A stretch of 64,000 bases of DNA, from positions 434,001 to 498,000 of the forward strand of contig JACAAK010000011.1 of assembly GCA_025093985.1 (NCBI GenBank), given 5' to 3'. A program made the translations under genes and the position numbers. Numbering within the stretch: the stretch's first letter is position 1; each line of letters opens with the position of its first letter. The DNA comes from Calvatia gigantea (Eukaryota; Basidiomycota; Agaricomycetes; Agaricales; Lycoperdaceae). Below, piece after piece: positions 44,906 through 57,611 of this stretch. The notes below the pieces were generated by a model. It made no database searches and was not told where the DNA came from. It worked only from the letters and a program-made list of their open reading frames with translations.

Positions 44906-46873
44906 GTAGTTTACGATGTCTCCATTTTGTAAGAGGTCATGGAAGATGCTTGTCATCATTCTGGAGAAGGTCCCTGATGAGTTGCTAAGACTGAAATACA
45001 TGACTGTTGGCTTGAAAAGTCCTTTGTTGGTGAGGAACGCCGCTTTCCATTTGTCTCCTTCCTTAATCCTGACATTGTTATATCCCCAGATAATGTCAAG
45101 TTTATTGAAATATTTGGCCTTTCCGAGCTTGTCAATTACTTTGCCAATTCTTGGTAGTGGTGTTTTGTCCTTGACTACTACATTGTTTAGCTATCTATAG
45201 TCTTGGATTAACCTCTTGGAACTGTCTTTCTTGGGGATGAAGAAGGTTGGTGCTGCATATGGGGATTTTGATGGCTGTATTTGTCCTGATTCCAGATTTT
45301 CTTTGATAAATGCTTTGAGTTCGTCCTGTTCCTTGACTGTCATGTTGTACGTTCCTGCACTTATTTCTTTTGGGGCATCTTCTGTTAGGACTATTTTGTG
45401 GTCCCATTCAGTTCATTCTGGGAGCTCGTCAAATGTTGTTTTGTTGAATAGATGTGTGAATAGTTGTACATAGTCTAGTAAATCTTCCAGTTTAGTTGGG
45501 TCTGGTTCATCTTCTTCTTCCCATAAGTCTTCTGTAGTGGCCATGCTCCATATTTTTTTCATGATGGGGATGTTTTGGTGGGAGAATTGGCAGTTTGGTG
45601 GGCACCGGGTGAACTTGATTTCTCTATTGTTCCAATCTACTTCTGGGTTGTGTTTGACCAGCCAGTTATGTCCCAAGAAAACTTCTGTGCAGTCTTGTAG
45701 TTGTACAACTGAAGCTTCAATCCACTCTTTGTGTCCTTGGATATCTATGTCAACTGTGGCTGTTTCCATCACTTTTCCGCCCTAGTTTAGTATTCCGTCT
45801 ACATTTAATACCAAGATTTGTTGTTCCAGTTTTTGGGTGGAAAGTCCTTCCTTATCTACTAGTTTCTTGCTGATACTGCTGGTTGTGCATCCCGAGTCGA
45901 CAATTGTGTTCACCGTTATCTCCTTTTTCACTGTTTGTATTTTTCCTTTTAGGTTTAGTTTGCGCTTTCTTCTCTGAGGAATCATATAAAATTTGTCTGA
46001 TATCCTAGATACAAGCTTTTTGACTCTCGAGGTAGCACCTACTCGGAGTCTTCAGAAAAATCCTTCTGTTCCCCTGGGCTAGTTTCTTCTACTGCTCAGA
46101 TTTGTACTTTCTTTGGCATAGTGCAAACTTTGGTGATGTGGCCTGTTTTTCCACAGTTGTAACAGGTTAGCCCCTTGGGCTTCTTGCAGTCCTTGGCAAT
46201 GTGGCCAAAAACACCACAATTGTAGCATTTTGGTTCCTCCTTTGCAGTGAAGATGTAGCATTTGCTGCCTATCTCCATTGGTTCTCCTATTCCTCCATAG
46301 GTCATTCCAGTGTTGGTTTTCTTATCTCCTCAGTATTCTAATGCTTCGTACCCCTGCCCCACAGCAAGAATGGCTTCTGTCCACTCTGCATAGGTGTCTG
46401 GTCTGGCATTAGGTGGGTAGCCTGTAATGGTGTGGATGATGTCCTGCCTGGTATTCTTTTTGAGTAGGAACATTGCATGTTTGTTGTCTGTTTTTGCCTT
46501 GCTTTTTAGGACTTGGAACTCAATTAGATAGTCAGCTGTGTTTTTGTTCCCTTGTTTGAACTTCTCGATTTGCCATTCCACTTTGCTGTTCAAGGCGTCA
46601 TCGGAGAAAGTCTTTCTAAAGTCTTCAGAGAATACTTTCCAATCTACCAAGTCTTCTCCATCTAGGATCTGTGGGGCCTTCATGGCCACATAGGCTCCTG
46701 CTGTTCCTCTTCTTAGCCTGGCTAAGACCACTATAGCCTTGTCATCTGCTGAGACTATTTTGTTGAATTTCATGAAAAGTGTCATTGCTCTCTACCAGTC
46801 ATTGAATTTGGTGCAGGTGCCATCAAAGAATCTAGGGTCTGGTACTAAGCCTTTCCCACTGGGTGCTGTTGCA
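44906..46873 (-). pseudogene. Gypsy copy D, inner part: RT start, protease, most of gag
   Basis: Same family as B and C. It is truncated inside RT (…GDIVNYMD) at its left end against the second-family relic, and interrupted at 46873 by copy C. The gag stop is at 46039-46041. Knuckles [14 protein letters not shown] and [14 protein letters not shown] are both intact. Protease DSGCTTSSIS. Confidence 0.87.
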
Positions 46874-47180
46874 TGTTGTGAATCTTCACCGATTATTTTG
46901 CACTCTCTATATTCATCTAATTTCCTACCTCCTGTGCATCTGTTTCACCTATTCCTGCCTGTGTGATCTCCGAGCTCTGACTCATAACTACTATGCCATA
47001 GACATCGGATGTTTCATGTAGTTACCTCCATCCATTCAACTGGATGGTCCTCCTGTATTTAAGCGTACATACATCCTCCTGTATTCAGTACACTTAACCA
47101 CCTAGTTTCTCTCCCCTTACTCGCCCTCAAGTCTTAGCCTAAGTTGCAACCTGAGGTTTACTCAGACTAAGGTTGTAACA
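46874..47180 (+). repeat. 5' LTR of gypsy copy C
   Basis: TGTTGTGAATCTTCACC to AAGGTTGTAACA. The Pol II promoter should lie here; TGTATTTAAGCG is a TATA-like candidate. Confidence 0.93.
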
Positions 47181-47182
47181 TT

Positions 47183-47200
47183 TGGTTAAGCATCCCCACC
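47183..47200 (+). promoter_or_regulatory. Probable primer-binding site of copy C
   Basis: TGGTTAAGCATCCCCACC starts two bases after the LTR, with the TGG that pairs with a tRNA CCA end. It does not match the initiator tRNA-Met. I cannot name the tRNA. Confidence 0.55.
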
Positions 47201-47259
47201 TCACCTTGCAAGGAGTAGGCTGAAATAGGCCTGAACAGAAGCAACCCAGAAGCTAGTAT

Positions 47260-48375
47260 ATGAGCTTGAACCTGGACGAATACAGAGAACCAAACCTTGA
47301 AGTTACCGACGACGAATCAGAAACATCAGATGAAGAAGAAACAGGGAACCCCGAAGTACCTGAAGAAGCACATGATGAACCCGGAGCAAACCCAGCAGAA
47401 GAAGAAGTGTTATCAGAACTTCTAAACAAACTTGACCTAGCAGAGGAAGAGATAGCACACCAGGAGAAATCAGACAAATCAAGTTCAGATGAAACAGAAT
47501 CAGAAACCGACTCTGACATGACCAATAACGCAGTAGTGCCTGCAGCAATGCCCAGTGGGAAAGGCCTAGTGCCAGACCCAGGATTTTTCAATGGCACCCG
47601 CACCAAATTTGATGATTGGTGGAGAGCAATGACGCTCTTTATGAAATTCAACAAAATAGTTTCGGCAGATGACAAAGCCATAGCAGTTTTAGCCAGACTG
47701 CGTGGAGAAACTGCAGGAGCATACGCAGCTATGAGAGCACCAGCTATCCTAGAATCCGAAGATTCAGTGGACTGGAAGGTCTTCTCTGAAGAATTTAGAA
47801 GGACCTTCTCAGATGACGCCTTAAATAGTAAGGCTGAATGGCAAATCGAAAAATTTAAACAAGGAGACCAAAACACCGCTGACTACTTGATCGAATTCGA
47901 AGTGCTAAAAAGCAAGGCCAAGACCGACAGCAAGCACGCTATGTTCTTACTCAGAAAGAATGCCCGACAAGACATCATACATATGATCACAGGCTATCCA
48001 CCCTCAGCTAGGCCAGACATATATGCAGAATGGAAAGAAGCCATATTGTCCGTCGGACAAGGATACGAGGCATTTGAATACCGAGGAGATAGGAAAACAA
48101 ACACTGGCACCGCTTATGGGGGAATGGGTGAACCCATGGAGATAGGAAGCAGGCATCACATCTTCAACGACAAAGGAGAACCCAAGTGCTACAACTGTGG
48201 CATTTTTGGCCACATTGCCAAAGACTGCAAAAAACCCAAGGGGTTAATATGCTACAACTGCGGAAGAAAGGGACATATAGCCAAAGCCTGCACTACACCC
48301 AAGAAAATCCAAGTCCGAGGAGTAGAGGAAGTCACCAATGAAGAAGAAAAGGATTTTTCCAAAGACTCCGAGTAG
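47260..48375 (+). CDS. gag of gypsy copy C, intact
   Basis: 371 residues, no internal stop. Residues 1-90 are very acidic with Glu/Ser/Asp runs. The middle holds a capsid-like helical domain ([20 protein letters not shown] through [14 protein letters not shown]). Residues about 310-350 hold two CCHC knuckles, [14 protein letters not shown] and [14 protein letters not shown], that would bind the RNA genome. The pol frame is -1 relative to gag and overlaps its end; GGATTTTTCC in the overlap is a candidate slip site, although it does not fit the classical heptamer. Confidence 0.93.
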   Translation: MSLNLDEYREPNLEVTDDESETSDEEETGNPEVPEEAHDEPGANPAEEEVLSELLNKLDLAEEEIAHQEKSDKSSSDETESETDSDMTNNAVVPAAMPSGKGLVPDPGFFNGTRTKFDDWWRAMTLFMKFNKIVSADDKAIAVLARLRGETAGAYAAMRAPAILESEDSVDWKVFSEEFRRTFSDDALNSKAEWQIEKFKQGDQNTADYLIEFEVLKSKAKTDSKHAMFLLRKNARQDIIHMITGYPPSARPDIYAEWKEAILSVGQGYEAFEYRGDRKTNTGTAYGGMGEPMEIGSRHHIFNDKGEPKCYNCGIFGHIAKDCKKPKGLICYNCGRKGHIAKACTTPKKIQVRGVEEVTNEEEKDFSKDSE

Positions 48376-51300
48376 GTGCTACCTTGAGAGTCAAAAAGCT
48401 TGTATCTAGGATATCAGACAAATTCTACACAATTCCCCAGAGAAGAAAGCATGAACTAAATCTAAAAGGAAAAATACAAACGGCAGGAAAGGAGATAACA
48501 GTCAACACCATCATAGACTCAGGGTGCACAACCAGCAGCATCAGCAAAAAACTAGTAGACGAAGAAAGACTCTCCACCCGGAAATTGGAACGACAAATCA
48601 TGGTACTAAATGCAGACGGAATGCCCAACCAAGGTGGAAAGGTAACGGAAACTATGACAATCAACATCGACATTGAGGGACATAAGGAACAAATCGAGGC
48701 CTCCATCGTACAACTACAAGACTGAGCAGAAATCTTTCTAGGACATGATTGGCTGGTCAAACATAACCCTGAAGTAGACTGGAATAATGGAGAAATCAAG
48801 TTCACCTGGTGTCCACCAGATTGCCAATTTCCCCACCAGAACATCGCTATCACTGAAAAACTGCAAAGCATAATGGCCACAGAAGACCTATGGGAAGAAG
48901 AAGAAGAACCGGACCCGACTAAACTGGAGGACCTGCTGGACTACATACAGCCATTCACGCACTTATTCAACAAGACAACCTTCAATAAGCTTCCAGAACG
49001 AACTGAATGGGATCACGAGATAGTCCTAATGGAAAACGCCCCAAAGGAAATAAGTGCGGGAACATACAACATGACAATTAAAGAACAGGATGAACTCAAG
49101 TCATTCATCAAGGAAAACCTAGAATTGGGACGAATACGACTGTCAAAATCCCCATATGCGGCACCAATGTTCTTCATCCCAAAGAAAGACGGGTCCAAAA
49201 GGCTGATCCAGGACTATAGACATCTAAACAACATGGTCATCAAAGACAAGACTCCATTGCCAAGAATTGGCGAAGTAATTGACAAACTTGGAAAAGCCAA
49301 GTACTTCAACAAACTGGACATCATTTGGGGATACAACAACATCAGGATCAAGGAAGGAAATGAATGGAAAGCGGCCTTCCTCACCAATGAAGGACTCTTC
49401 AAACCCATGGTCATGTACTTTGGTCTAAGCAACTCGCCAGGAACATTCTCCAGGATAATGACAAGCATCTTCTGTGACCTCCTACAAAATGGAGATATTG
49501 TAAATTACATGGACGACTTTGCCATCCCAGGAGACACTAAGGAGCAACTAAAGGAACGGACAGTACGATTCCTGGAACGAGCAGCCCAGTATAATCTATG
49601 CTTCAAATGGACCAAGTGCATTTTTGATGCAGAAGAAATCCCCATGCTAGGAGTTAAAGTAGGACACGGTCGAATCAAAATGGAGGAAGACAAAGTAAAA
49701 TCAGTACAAGAATGGCCCGAACCCAAAAACTCCAAGGGAGTAGAAAGGTTCCTGGGGTTCGCAAACTATTATCGACGCTTCATCAAAAATTTCAGCATGA
49801 TTGCGGGGCCCCTAAACAAGCTCAAAGGAGCAGCCATATGGAAATGGACGCAAGAACACCAGGACTCATTCAACCAACTCAAGAAATACATCACTGAGGA
49901 GCCGGTCCTGACACTACCACAAAGGCATGGCCAATTCAGGGTAGAAGTCGACACATCAAATTATGCATTAGGAGGGGTACTCTCACAATTACAAGAAGAA
50001 AAATGGCATCCCATCACCTTCACATCACGAACCCTGTCACCAGCAGAACGAAACTATGAAATATATGACAAGGAACTGCTGGCCATTGTCCATGCCCTAA
50101 AAGAATGGAGACATTACCTCCTAGACGCCGAAGAACGATTCAAAATCTGGACAGACCACGAGAACCTGAAGTATTACCAAGAACCACAAAAACTAAATGG
50201 GCGACAGGCATGGTGGTATCTGCGGCTACAAGACTATGACTTCACGCTACAACATGTACTGGGAAAAACAAACATGAAAGCTGACCTTCTGTCCTGTATC
50301 CACCAAATGCCAGAAGAACAAGAAGATAAACTAGTCACCATGATTTGAGAAAGCTGGCTACAGACAGAGGGCACAGACAGCACAGTACTCCTACAAGCGG
50401 AACTATTCATCGAACCCAGCTTTTTAGAGCAAATTCGAAACTGGACCCAATGGAAAACAGTAGTCCTAACTGAGCTGAAGAAGCAAGGGTCCCAACTCAC
50501 CAAGGACGGCAGAATAATCTACAAGCAGAATAGCACATACGTCCCACCCGACCAGAAATTACGAGAGGAAGTCCTAATACAGTACCATGACACCCCAGAT
50601 GCAGGACACCCAGGACAACACAAGATGACAGAATTAATCAGCTGAGACTACTGGTGGCCATCAATATGAAAAGACATCAAAAAGTATATCCGGGGGTGTC
50701 AAGCCTGTCAAAAAGCCAAGTCTAGAACGACACTGCTCAAATCGCCACTATATCCCCTTCTGATACCAAATGGGCCCTGGAAAGAAATTAGTATCGACAT
50801 GATCGGACCACTGCCAGAATCCAAAGGAAAAGACACAATACTAGTCATTGTGGATCATTTCACAAAAATAATACGACTCTCAGCAACAACCACGGACACA
50901 TCATCTAAAGACGTTGCAAGAATATACCAGGACGAAGTATGGAAGCTACATGGACTGCCAAGGAAAGTGCTCAGTGACCGAGGACCTCAATTCGCATCAG
51001 AATTCACCAAGGAGCTATTCAAAGGGCTCGGCATCAAACAAAATCTATCAACTGCATATCACCCACAAACAGATGGTCAAACCGAGCGTATCAACAGAGA
51101 AGTAGAGACCTATATACGCCTATACTGCAACTACGACCAGGACAACTGGGCGGAATGGCTCCCCATTGCAGAGTTTCAATACAATGACAAACAACACAGA
51201 GGAACACAAGAAACACCATTCTTCCTAAATTATGGAAGAAATCCATGGAAAGGCAAAAACAAGCCAACAACAAACAACCCTGTCGCCACAGCATTTCTGG

Positions 51301-51896
51301 AACAACTACAGTGCGCCCAAGACAATGCCTCATTGGCACTATGGACATATCAAGAGAAGATGAAACAGCAACACAACCGCAACAGAACTTACACCAACAC
51401 TTACCAAACAGGAGATAAAGTATGGTTAGAAAACACCAATATCCATACCAATCAATCATCAAAGAAGCTAGGCCAAAAATGGTATAGGCCTTTCCTTATT
51501 AAGGAAAAGATAGGAGAAGCAGCATATCGGCTGAAACTGCCAGATGGATGGGCCATCCATAATGTATTCAATGAACAGCTTCTAATACCAGCACACCAGG
51601 TGGAGTTCCCAAGTTAAAAACAGCCATCAGCGCCCAACCCAGTGATCATCAACAATGAAGAAGAGTATGAAGTAGATGAGATCTGCAGATGACGAAAGCA
51701 GAGAAGGGGCTATCAATTCCTGGTCCATTGGAAGGGGTACAACAATGAAGAAGATACGTGGACAGTGGAGTCCAACCTGGGAAACGCTAAAGACGCCATA
51801 AGAGACTACCTGAAAAGGCATCCAGAGGATACCTATAAAAGAGGGGGCAGAAAACACAAAAAAGCGACAAACAAGCAACCCAGACAAAAGAACTAA
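48351..51896 (+). pseudogene. pol of gypsy copy C: protease, RT, RNase H, integrase, chromodomain
   Basis: One frame throughout, with six stops: TGA at 48723, 50346, 50643, 50667 and 51690, and TAA at 51615. At 48723 and 50346 copy B has CGA-type Arg codons. Protease DSG at 48516-48524. RT KSPYAAPMFFIPKKD and YMDDF (49507-49521). RNase H NYEIYDKELLAIVHALKEW. Integrase GCQACQ zinc region, SDRGPQF and HPQTDGQTERIN. C-terminal chromodomain YQFLVHWKGYNNEEDTW (about 51708-51830), which would direct integration to marked chromatin. A near-complete polyprotein that is now non-functional. Confidence 0.92.
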
Positions 51897-51901
51897 CAAA
51901 C

Positions 51902-52890
51902 ATGCCTGCCTCCCAATCCAACCGCATCGCTATCGACTCCCTCGTCCATCCCACTCCCACCAGAATCTCCTCTCTCCCATTCCCCGAACCAGGCAACAGC
52001 CGAGCACCTGCTCCCCAGGGAACTCGCTTCAATCTCGCTAAGACACCATCCCCTGCACAAGGACTCCTTGAAGCCTTGCTCAAAGACGTCGACAAGGCAA
52101 CCAACAGCAAAATTGAGAACATTACTGCCCAGAACAAATGATTGGTAGTGAACCGGCACATTACCCTCGCCACTGCATGTATCACCTTCGCTGATATGTA
52201 CGCCAGATTCACCAACGCCTCCTCCTCCACCAACCAATACATCCCCGCCATCTTCCAAGCCCTAAACCAGTCTACCCTCACCCCTAATGAAAAGGACCAT
52301 GTCCAAGGACTCCAAAGCCAAATCGTTTGGGCCTTGAGGTCTTCAATCACCTCGACATCGCCAACATATTCCTAGAGCTTGCCGACATAGCCATGAAGTT
52401 ACTCAGAAGAGACAAGTCAAATAAAGATCCCGACATTAACACCTTGGTTGATAGAATCCACATCACCCTGTCCGAATTACATGACACCGTCAACCCCACA
52501 CCACCAACCTGCTCTGACACCCCCATGGATGAGGAAATTACGGTTTCAATGAAAGAAGAAGTCAATGCCCTCCGTCGCTTCATTAAGACCATCACACCGC
52601 CACAACTCGTATCAGTTTTTCTACCGCCCGCAAGATTCCGCACTGTTTTGCCAGGACAAGAGAAGGACCAATACTATTGGAACTCAATAGTCAAGAACTA
52701 TTGGGACAGCTCCACCACCACCGATTTCCCATACAACGGTGTCCCAGTCCCTATCCGACAAGATGGATGAAGCCACTCACCCGTCTTCTTAGCGCGCTCC
52801 AATGAAGGAAAGTTCCTAATCGCCGCCACTAAGAAAGCACTTGCTGCCACGGTCGTGAACGGAGACTTCGATGAGCTTCCTGAGGCATGA
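51902..52890 (+). pseudogene. Sense accessory ORF of gypsy copy C, function unknown
   Basis: The ATG lies five bases after the pol stop (TAACAAACATG), suggesting reinitiation. MPASQSNRIAIDSLVHPTP to DFDELPEA, about 329 residues when one missing base near 52332 is allowed for. One TGA (52138-52140) stands where copy B has Arg, and another lies near 52768. It is collinear with the copy B ORF over its whole length, with conserved blocks DRIHITLSELHDTVNP, FLPPARFRTVLPGQ and PYNGVPVPIRQDG. No transmembrane segment and no known domain. I do not recognise it from other gypsy elements. Confidence 0.78.
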
Positions 52891-52897
52891 AGCCAAA

Positions 52898-52908
52898 TCG
52901 GGGGGTAT
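52898..52908 (+). promoter_or_regulatory. Polypurine tract of copy C
   Basis: TCGGGGGGTAT lies immediately before the 3' LTR; the same G6 tract is present in copy B. Confidence 0.7.
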
Positions 52909-53215
52909 TGTTGTGAATCTTCACTGATCATTTCGCACTCTCTATATTCGTCTAATTTCCTACCTCCTGTGCATCTGTTTCACCTATTCCTGCCTGTGTG
53001 ATCTCCAAGCTCTGACTCATAACTACTATGCCATAGACATCGGACATTTCATGTAGTTACCTCCATCCATTCAACTGAATGGTCCTCCTGTATTTAAGCG
53101 TACATACATCCTCCTGTATTCGGTATGCTTAACCACTTAGTTTCTCTCCCCTTACTCGCCCTCAAGTCTTAGCCTAAGTTGCAACCTGAGGTTTACTCAG
53201 ACTAAGGTCATAACA
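52909..53215 (+). repeat. 3' LTR of gypsy copy C
   Basis: TGTTGTGAATCTTCACTG to AAGGTCATAACA. Confidence 0.93.
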
Positions 53216-53918
53216 TTGCAGGTACTACTGCATTGTCAGTCATATCAGAGCCAGTTTCTGATTCTGTTTTGTCTGAGCTTGATTCATCTGATTTCTCCTG
53301 TCCTGGGTTCTTCTGATGGGTTAACTCTTTCTCTGCTAGGTTGAGTTCATTCAGAAGTTCTGATAGTACTTCTTCTTCTACTGGGTTTGCTCCAGATTCA
53401 TTGTGTGTTCTTCTAGTTGGTTCTTCAGGTACTTCAGGGTTCCCTGTTTCTTCTTTATCTGATGTTTTGGATTTGTCATCAGTGACTTTGAGATTTGGTT
53501 CTCTATATTCATCTGGGTTTAAGCTCATATACTAGCTCTTGGGTTGTCTTGTTTTGTTCAGGCCTGTTTCAGCCTACTCCTTACAAGGTGAGGTGGGAAT
53601 ACTTAACCAAATGTTATGACCTTAGTCTGAGTTTACCTCAGGTTGCAACTTGGGCTAAGACTTGAGGGCAAGTAAGGGAAGAGGAAACAAAGGTGGTTAA
53701 GCATACCGAATACAGGAGTATGTATGTACACTTAAATATGAGAAACATCCAGTTGAATGGATGGAGTTAACTACATGAAACATCCGATGATAATGGTGTA
53801 GTAGTTCTATGAGTCACTACTCAGAGATTACTGGGACATGAATAACTAAAACAGGTACAGAGGACGATTGGAATGCAGACAAGTATAGAGCTAATATGAT
53901 CAGCAAAAGTTTGCAATA
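53216..53918 (-). pseudogene. Gypsy copy D, outer part: gag N-terminus, PBS and 5' LTR
   Basis: Gag resumes after copy C and starts with [15 protein letters not shown] at 53528. The LTR at 53612-53918 ends GCAATA where the family has CACAACA. The LTR abuts the gag remnant of copy E. Confidence 0.85.
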
Positions 53919-54822
53919 CTAGGTCAAGTTTGTTTAGAAGTTCTGATAGTACTTCTTCTTCTTCTCCTGTTGGGTTTACTCTGGGTTCGTCATGTTCTAT
54001 TGGTTCTGCAGGTACTTCAGGGTTCCCTGTTTCTTCTTTGTCTGATGTTTCTGATTCATCATCTATGACTTCAAAGTTTGGTTCTCTGTATTCATCTGGG
54101 TTCAAGCTCATATACTAGCTCCTAGGCTGTTCTTGTTCAGGCCTGTTTCAGCCTACTCCTTGCAAGGTGAGGTGGGGACACTTAACCAAATATTATGACC
54201 TTAGTCTAACTGAACCTCAGGTTGCAACTTGGGCTAAGACTTGAGGGCAAGTAAGAGGAGAGAAACTATAGATGGTTAAGCATACCAAATACAGGGAGGT
54301 GTATGTATGCTTAAATACAGGAAGGGTCATCTAGTTGAATAGATGGAGATACTACATGAAATGTCCAATTACTATGGCACAGTAGTATGTGAGTCAGTAT
54401 GAGTAGGTACTCAGAGATTGCTGATACTAAAATAGCTGAAACAGGTACATGTGTTATGGTTTTTCACTGATCAAGTCGTACTCCATCATCATCTGCATTC
54501 CTATCCATTAGTACATCTGTTTCAGTTATTCCTGTCAAGTGATCTCCGTCCCTGACTCATGTCAACTACTATGCCATCCTTATCAGACATTTCATGTAGT
54601 TACTCCATCCATTCAACTGGATGACTTCCCCTATTTAAGTGTACATACATCTACTGTATTCGGTATGCTTAACCACCTTTGTTTCCTCTCCCCTTACTCA
54701 CCCTCAAGTCTTAGCCCAAGCCTGCAACCTGAGGTCTTAACAGACTAAGGTTGTAACAACATGATAGAAATGGAGACAGGAAGTGGCACAACAATGTGAT
54801 GGGAATGGTAGGATCCACAACA
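53919..54822 (-). pseudogene. Gypsy copy E: gag N-terminus and 5' LTR
   Basis: Only about 60 codons of gag remain (start at 54111, ending at LLNKLDL against copy D). The LTR 54191-54822 is split by a solo LTR at 54452-54758. The remainder of E is missing. Confidence 0.8.
54452..54758 (+). repeat. Solo LTR of the B/C gypsy family inside the LTR of copy E
   Basis: 307 bp, TGTTATGG...GGTTGTAACA, flanked by a perfect 5-bp duplication ACATG (54447-54451 and 54759-54763). The product of LTR-LTR recombination. Confidence 0.92.
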
Positions 54823-57611
54823 GAATATACACTTGGTTCATTTAAAACACAGGTTGTATTGACTTGCTCATTCTAGGAATTGTATGGTTTGCTCTTTCAG
54901 CTGTTCCTTTGTGTTGCCTGGAATTGCAAAGTTATCCATGTAGTTCACAATATCTCCATTTTGTAGCAGGTCCCAGAAGATGCTTGTCATCATGTGAGAG
55001 AAGGTTCCTGGTGAATTTCTTAGCCTGAAATATATGACTGTTGGCTCAAAGAGTCCTTCATTCATGAGGAATGCTGCCTTCCACTCATCTCCTTCTTTGA
55101 TCCTGATATTGTTGTATCCCCAAATGATGTCTAGCTTGTTGAAGTACTTTGCTTTGCCTAGTTTGTCAATGACTTCCCTGATTCTTGGTAGTGGGGTTTT
55201 ATCCTTGACTACCACACTGTTTAGCCATCAATAGTCTTGTATCAGCCTTTTGGATCCATCTTTTTTTGGGATGAAAAAGGTAGGCACTGTATATGGAGAT
55301 TTTGATGGTCTTATCCATCCTGATTCAAGATTCTCCTTGATGAATGCTCAGAGTTCATCCTGTTCCTTGATTGTTATGTTATACATGCTAGTGCTTATTT
55401 CTTTTGGGGCATCTTCTGTTAAGGTGATTTCATGATCCCATTCTATCCATTCTGGAAGTTTATCAAAGGTCATCTTATTGAACAGATGTGTAAATGGCTA
55501 TACATAGTCAGGTAAGTCTTCTAGTTTGGTTGGGTTGGGTTCTTCTTCTTCTTTTCATAGGTCTTCCATGATGGCCATACTTCATATTTTGTCTACAATG
55601 TGAATATTTTGGTGGGGGAATTGGCAGCTTGGTGGACATCAGGTAAACTTGATTTCTCTAGTGTTCCAGTCTACTTCTAGGTTGTGCTTGACTAGCCAGT
55701 CATGTCCCAAGAATACCTCTGCTCTGTTCTATAGTTGTATGACTGAGGCCTCAATCCTTTCCCTGTGTCCTTGGATGTCTATGTCAATGGATGCTGTCTC
55801 TGTTACTTTTCCCCCCTGGTTTGGTGTTCTGTCTGTGTTTAATACCATGATGTGTTGTCCTAATTTCCTTGTGGAGATGTTCTTTCATCAATTAGTTTCT
55901 TGCTGATACTGCTGGCAGTGTATCCTGAGTCCACAATTGTGTTTACTGTGATCTTTTTTCCTGGTGTTAGGATGTTTTCTTTCAGGTTTAGTTCACACTT
56001 TTATTTCTGAGAAATTGTGTAAAATTTGTCTGATATTCTAGATACAAGTTTCTTGACTCTCAAGGCAGTGCCTACTCAGAGTCCTTGGAAAAATCCTTCT
56101 TTTCCTCTGGTTTGGCTTCTTTTATTCCATGGATTTGCACCTTTTTGGGTGCAGTACAAGCCTTTGCTATGTGGCCAATCTTGCCGCAGTTGTAGCATGT
56201 TAATCCCTTGGGTTTCTTGTAATCTTTGGCTATGTGTCCGAAGATACCACAATTGTAGCACTTGGATTTTCCTTTAGCATTGAAAATATGGTGTCTGCTT
56301 CTTATCTCCATAGGTTCACCTATTCCTTTATATGTTGTTCTAGTGCTGGTCTTTCTGTCTCTGCAGTATTCAGATGCTTCATATCCTTGACTAATGGTGA
56401 GAATGGCTTCTGTCCATTCTGTATATGTATCTGGCCTAGTGCTAGGTGGGTAACCCATGATTGTGTGAATGATGTCTTGCCTAGCATTTTTCTTGAGCAA
56501 GAACATTGTGTATTTACTCTCAGTCTTTGCTTTGCTCTTTAAAACTTTGAATTCAATTAGATAGTCAGCTGTGTTTTTGTTCCCTTGTTTGAATTTTTCA
56601 ATCTGCCATTCTGCCTTGCTGTTTGAGGTGTCATCAGAGAAGGTTTTTCTGAAGTCCTCAGAAAACACCTTCTAGTCTACTGAATCTTCTCCATCTAAGA
56701 TTTGTGGCACCTTCATGGCTGTATATGCTCCTGCTGTTCCTCCTCATAACCTGGCTAGGACCACTATGGCTTTGTCATCTGCTGTGCTGATTTTGTTGAA
56801 CTTCATGAAAAGTGTCATGGCCCTCCACCAGTCATCAAACTTGGAGTGAGTTCCATTGAAGAATCCTAGGTCTGGTACTAAGCCTTTTCCACTGGGTGTT
56901 GTTGTAGATACTACAGTGTTGTCAGTCATGTCTGAGTCAGTGCTAGAATCAGTTTCTGATTCAGTTTCTGATTCAGTTTCAGTTTCTCCTTGTTCTTGTA
57001 TCAGGTTCTCCTGGTGCATTAACTCTTCTTCTGCTAAGTCAAGTTTATTTAGAAGTTCTGATAATACTTCCTCTTCTCCTGTTGGGTTTACTCCAGGTTC
57101 ATTGTGTTCTGCTAGTTCTACAGGTACTTCAGAGTTCCCTGTCTCTTCTTTGTCTGAGGTTTCTGATTTGTTGTCTGTGACTACAAGATTTGGTTCTCTG
57201 TATTCATCTGGGTTCAAGCTCATATACTAGCTCCTGGATGGTTATTGTTCAGGCCTGTTTCAGCCTACTCCTTTGCAAGGTGAGGTGGGACACTTAACCA
57301 AATGTTATGACCTTAGTCAGGTAAAACCTCAGGTTGCAACTTAGGCTAAGACTTGAGGGCAAGTAAGGGGATGAGAACTAAAGATGGTTAAGCATACTGA
57401 ATACAGGGAGGTGTATGTACACTTAAATACAGAGAGTCATCCAGTTGAATGGATGGGGATACTATGTGAAATGTCTGATAACTATGGCATGGTAGTATGT
57501 GAGTCAGTACTCGGAGATCGCTAGTACTAGAATAGATGAAACAGGTACATAGTAGATACAGAGTTAGGAGACAGGTATGGTGATGTGTTGAAGGCAGTGA
57601 AATCCACAACA
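54823..57611 (-). pseudogene. Gypsy copy F: 5' LTR, gag, protease and part of RT
   Basis: LTR 57303-57611; gag 57223-56072 with knuckles [14 protein letters not shown] (last Cys lost) and CYNCGKIGHIAKAC; protease; RT to about KCIF, where copy E begins. Gag has an expanded Thr/Glu/Ser repeat ([18 protein letters not shown]). Several TGA/TAG stops. Confidence 0.87.

Larger units (their letters stand above)
46874..53215 (+). mobile_element. Ty3/gypsy chromovirus copy C, full length, youngest of its family here
   Basis: 6342 bp. LTRs 46874-47180 and 52909-53215 (307 bp each), target duplication TTGCA at 46869-46873 and 53216-53220. Inserted in the gag of copy D. Encodes intact gag, pol with a few stops, and the accessory ORF. 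The RT motif YMDDF and protease DSG are intact. The two LTRs differ at about 14 positions, all transitions. Confidence 0.95.

Noticed and set aside
47253..47876. 207-codon antisense ORF over gypsy gag
   Set aside because: Mirror of the acidic, Ser-rich gag region. It recurs in every gag copy only because the sense sequence is conserved.
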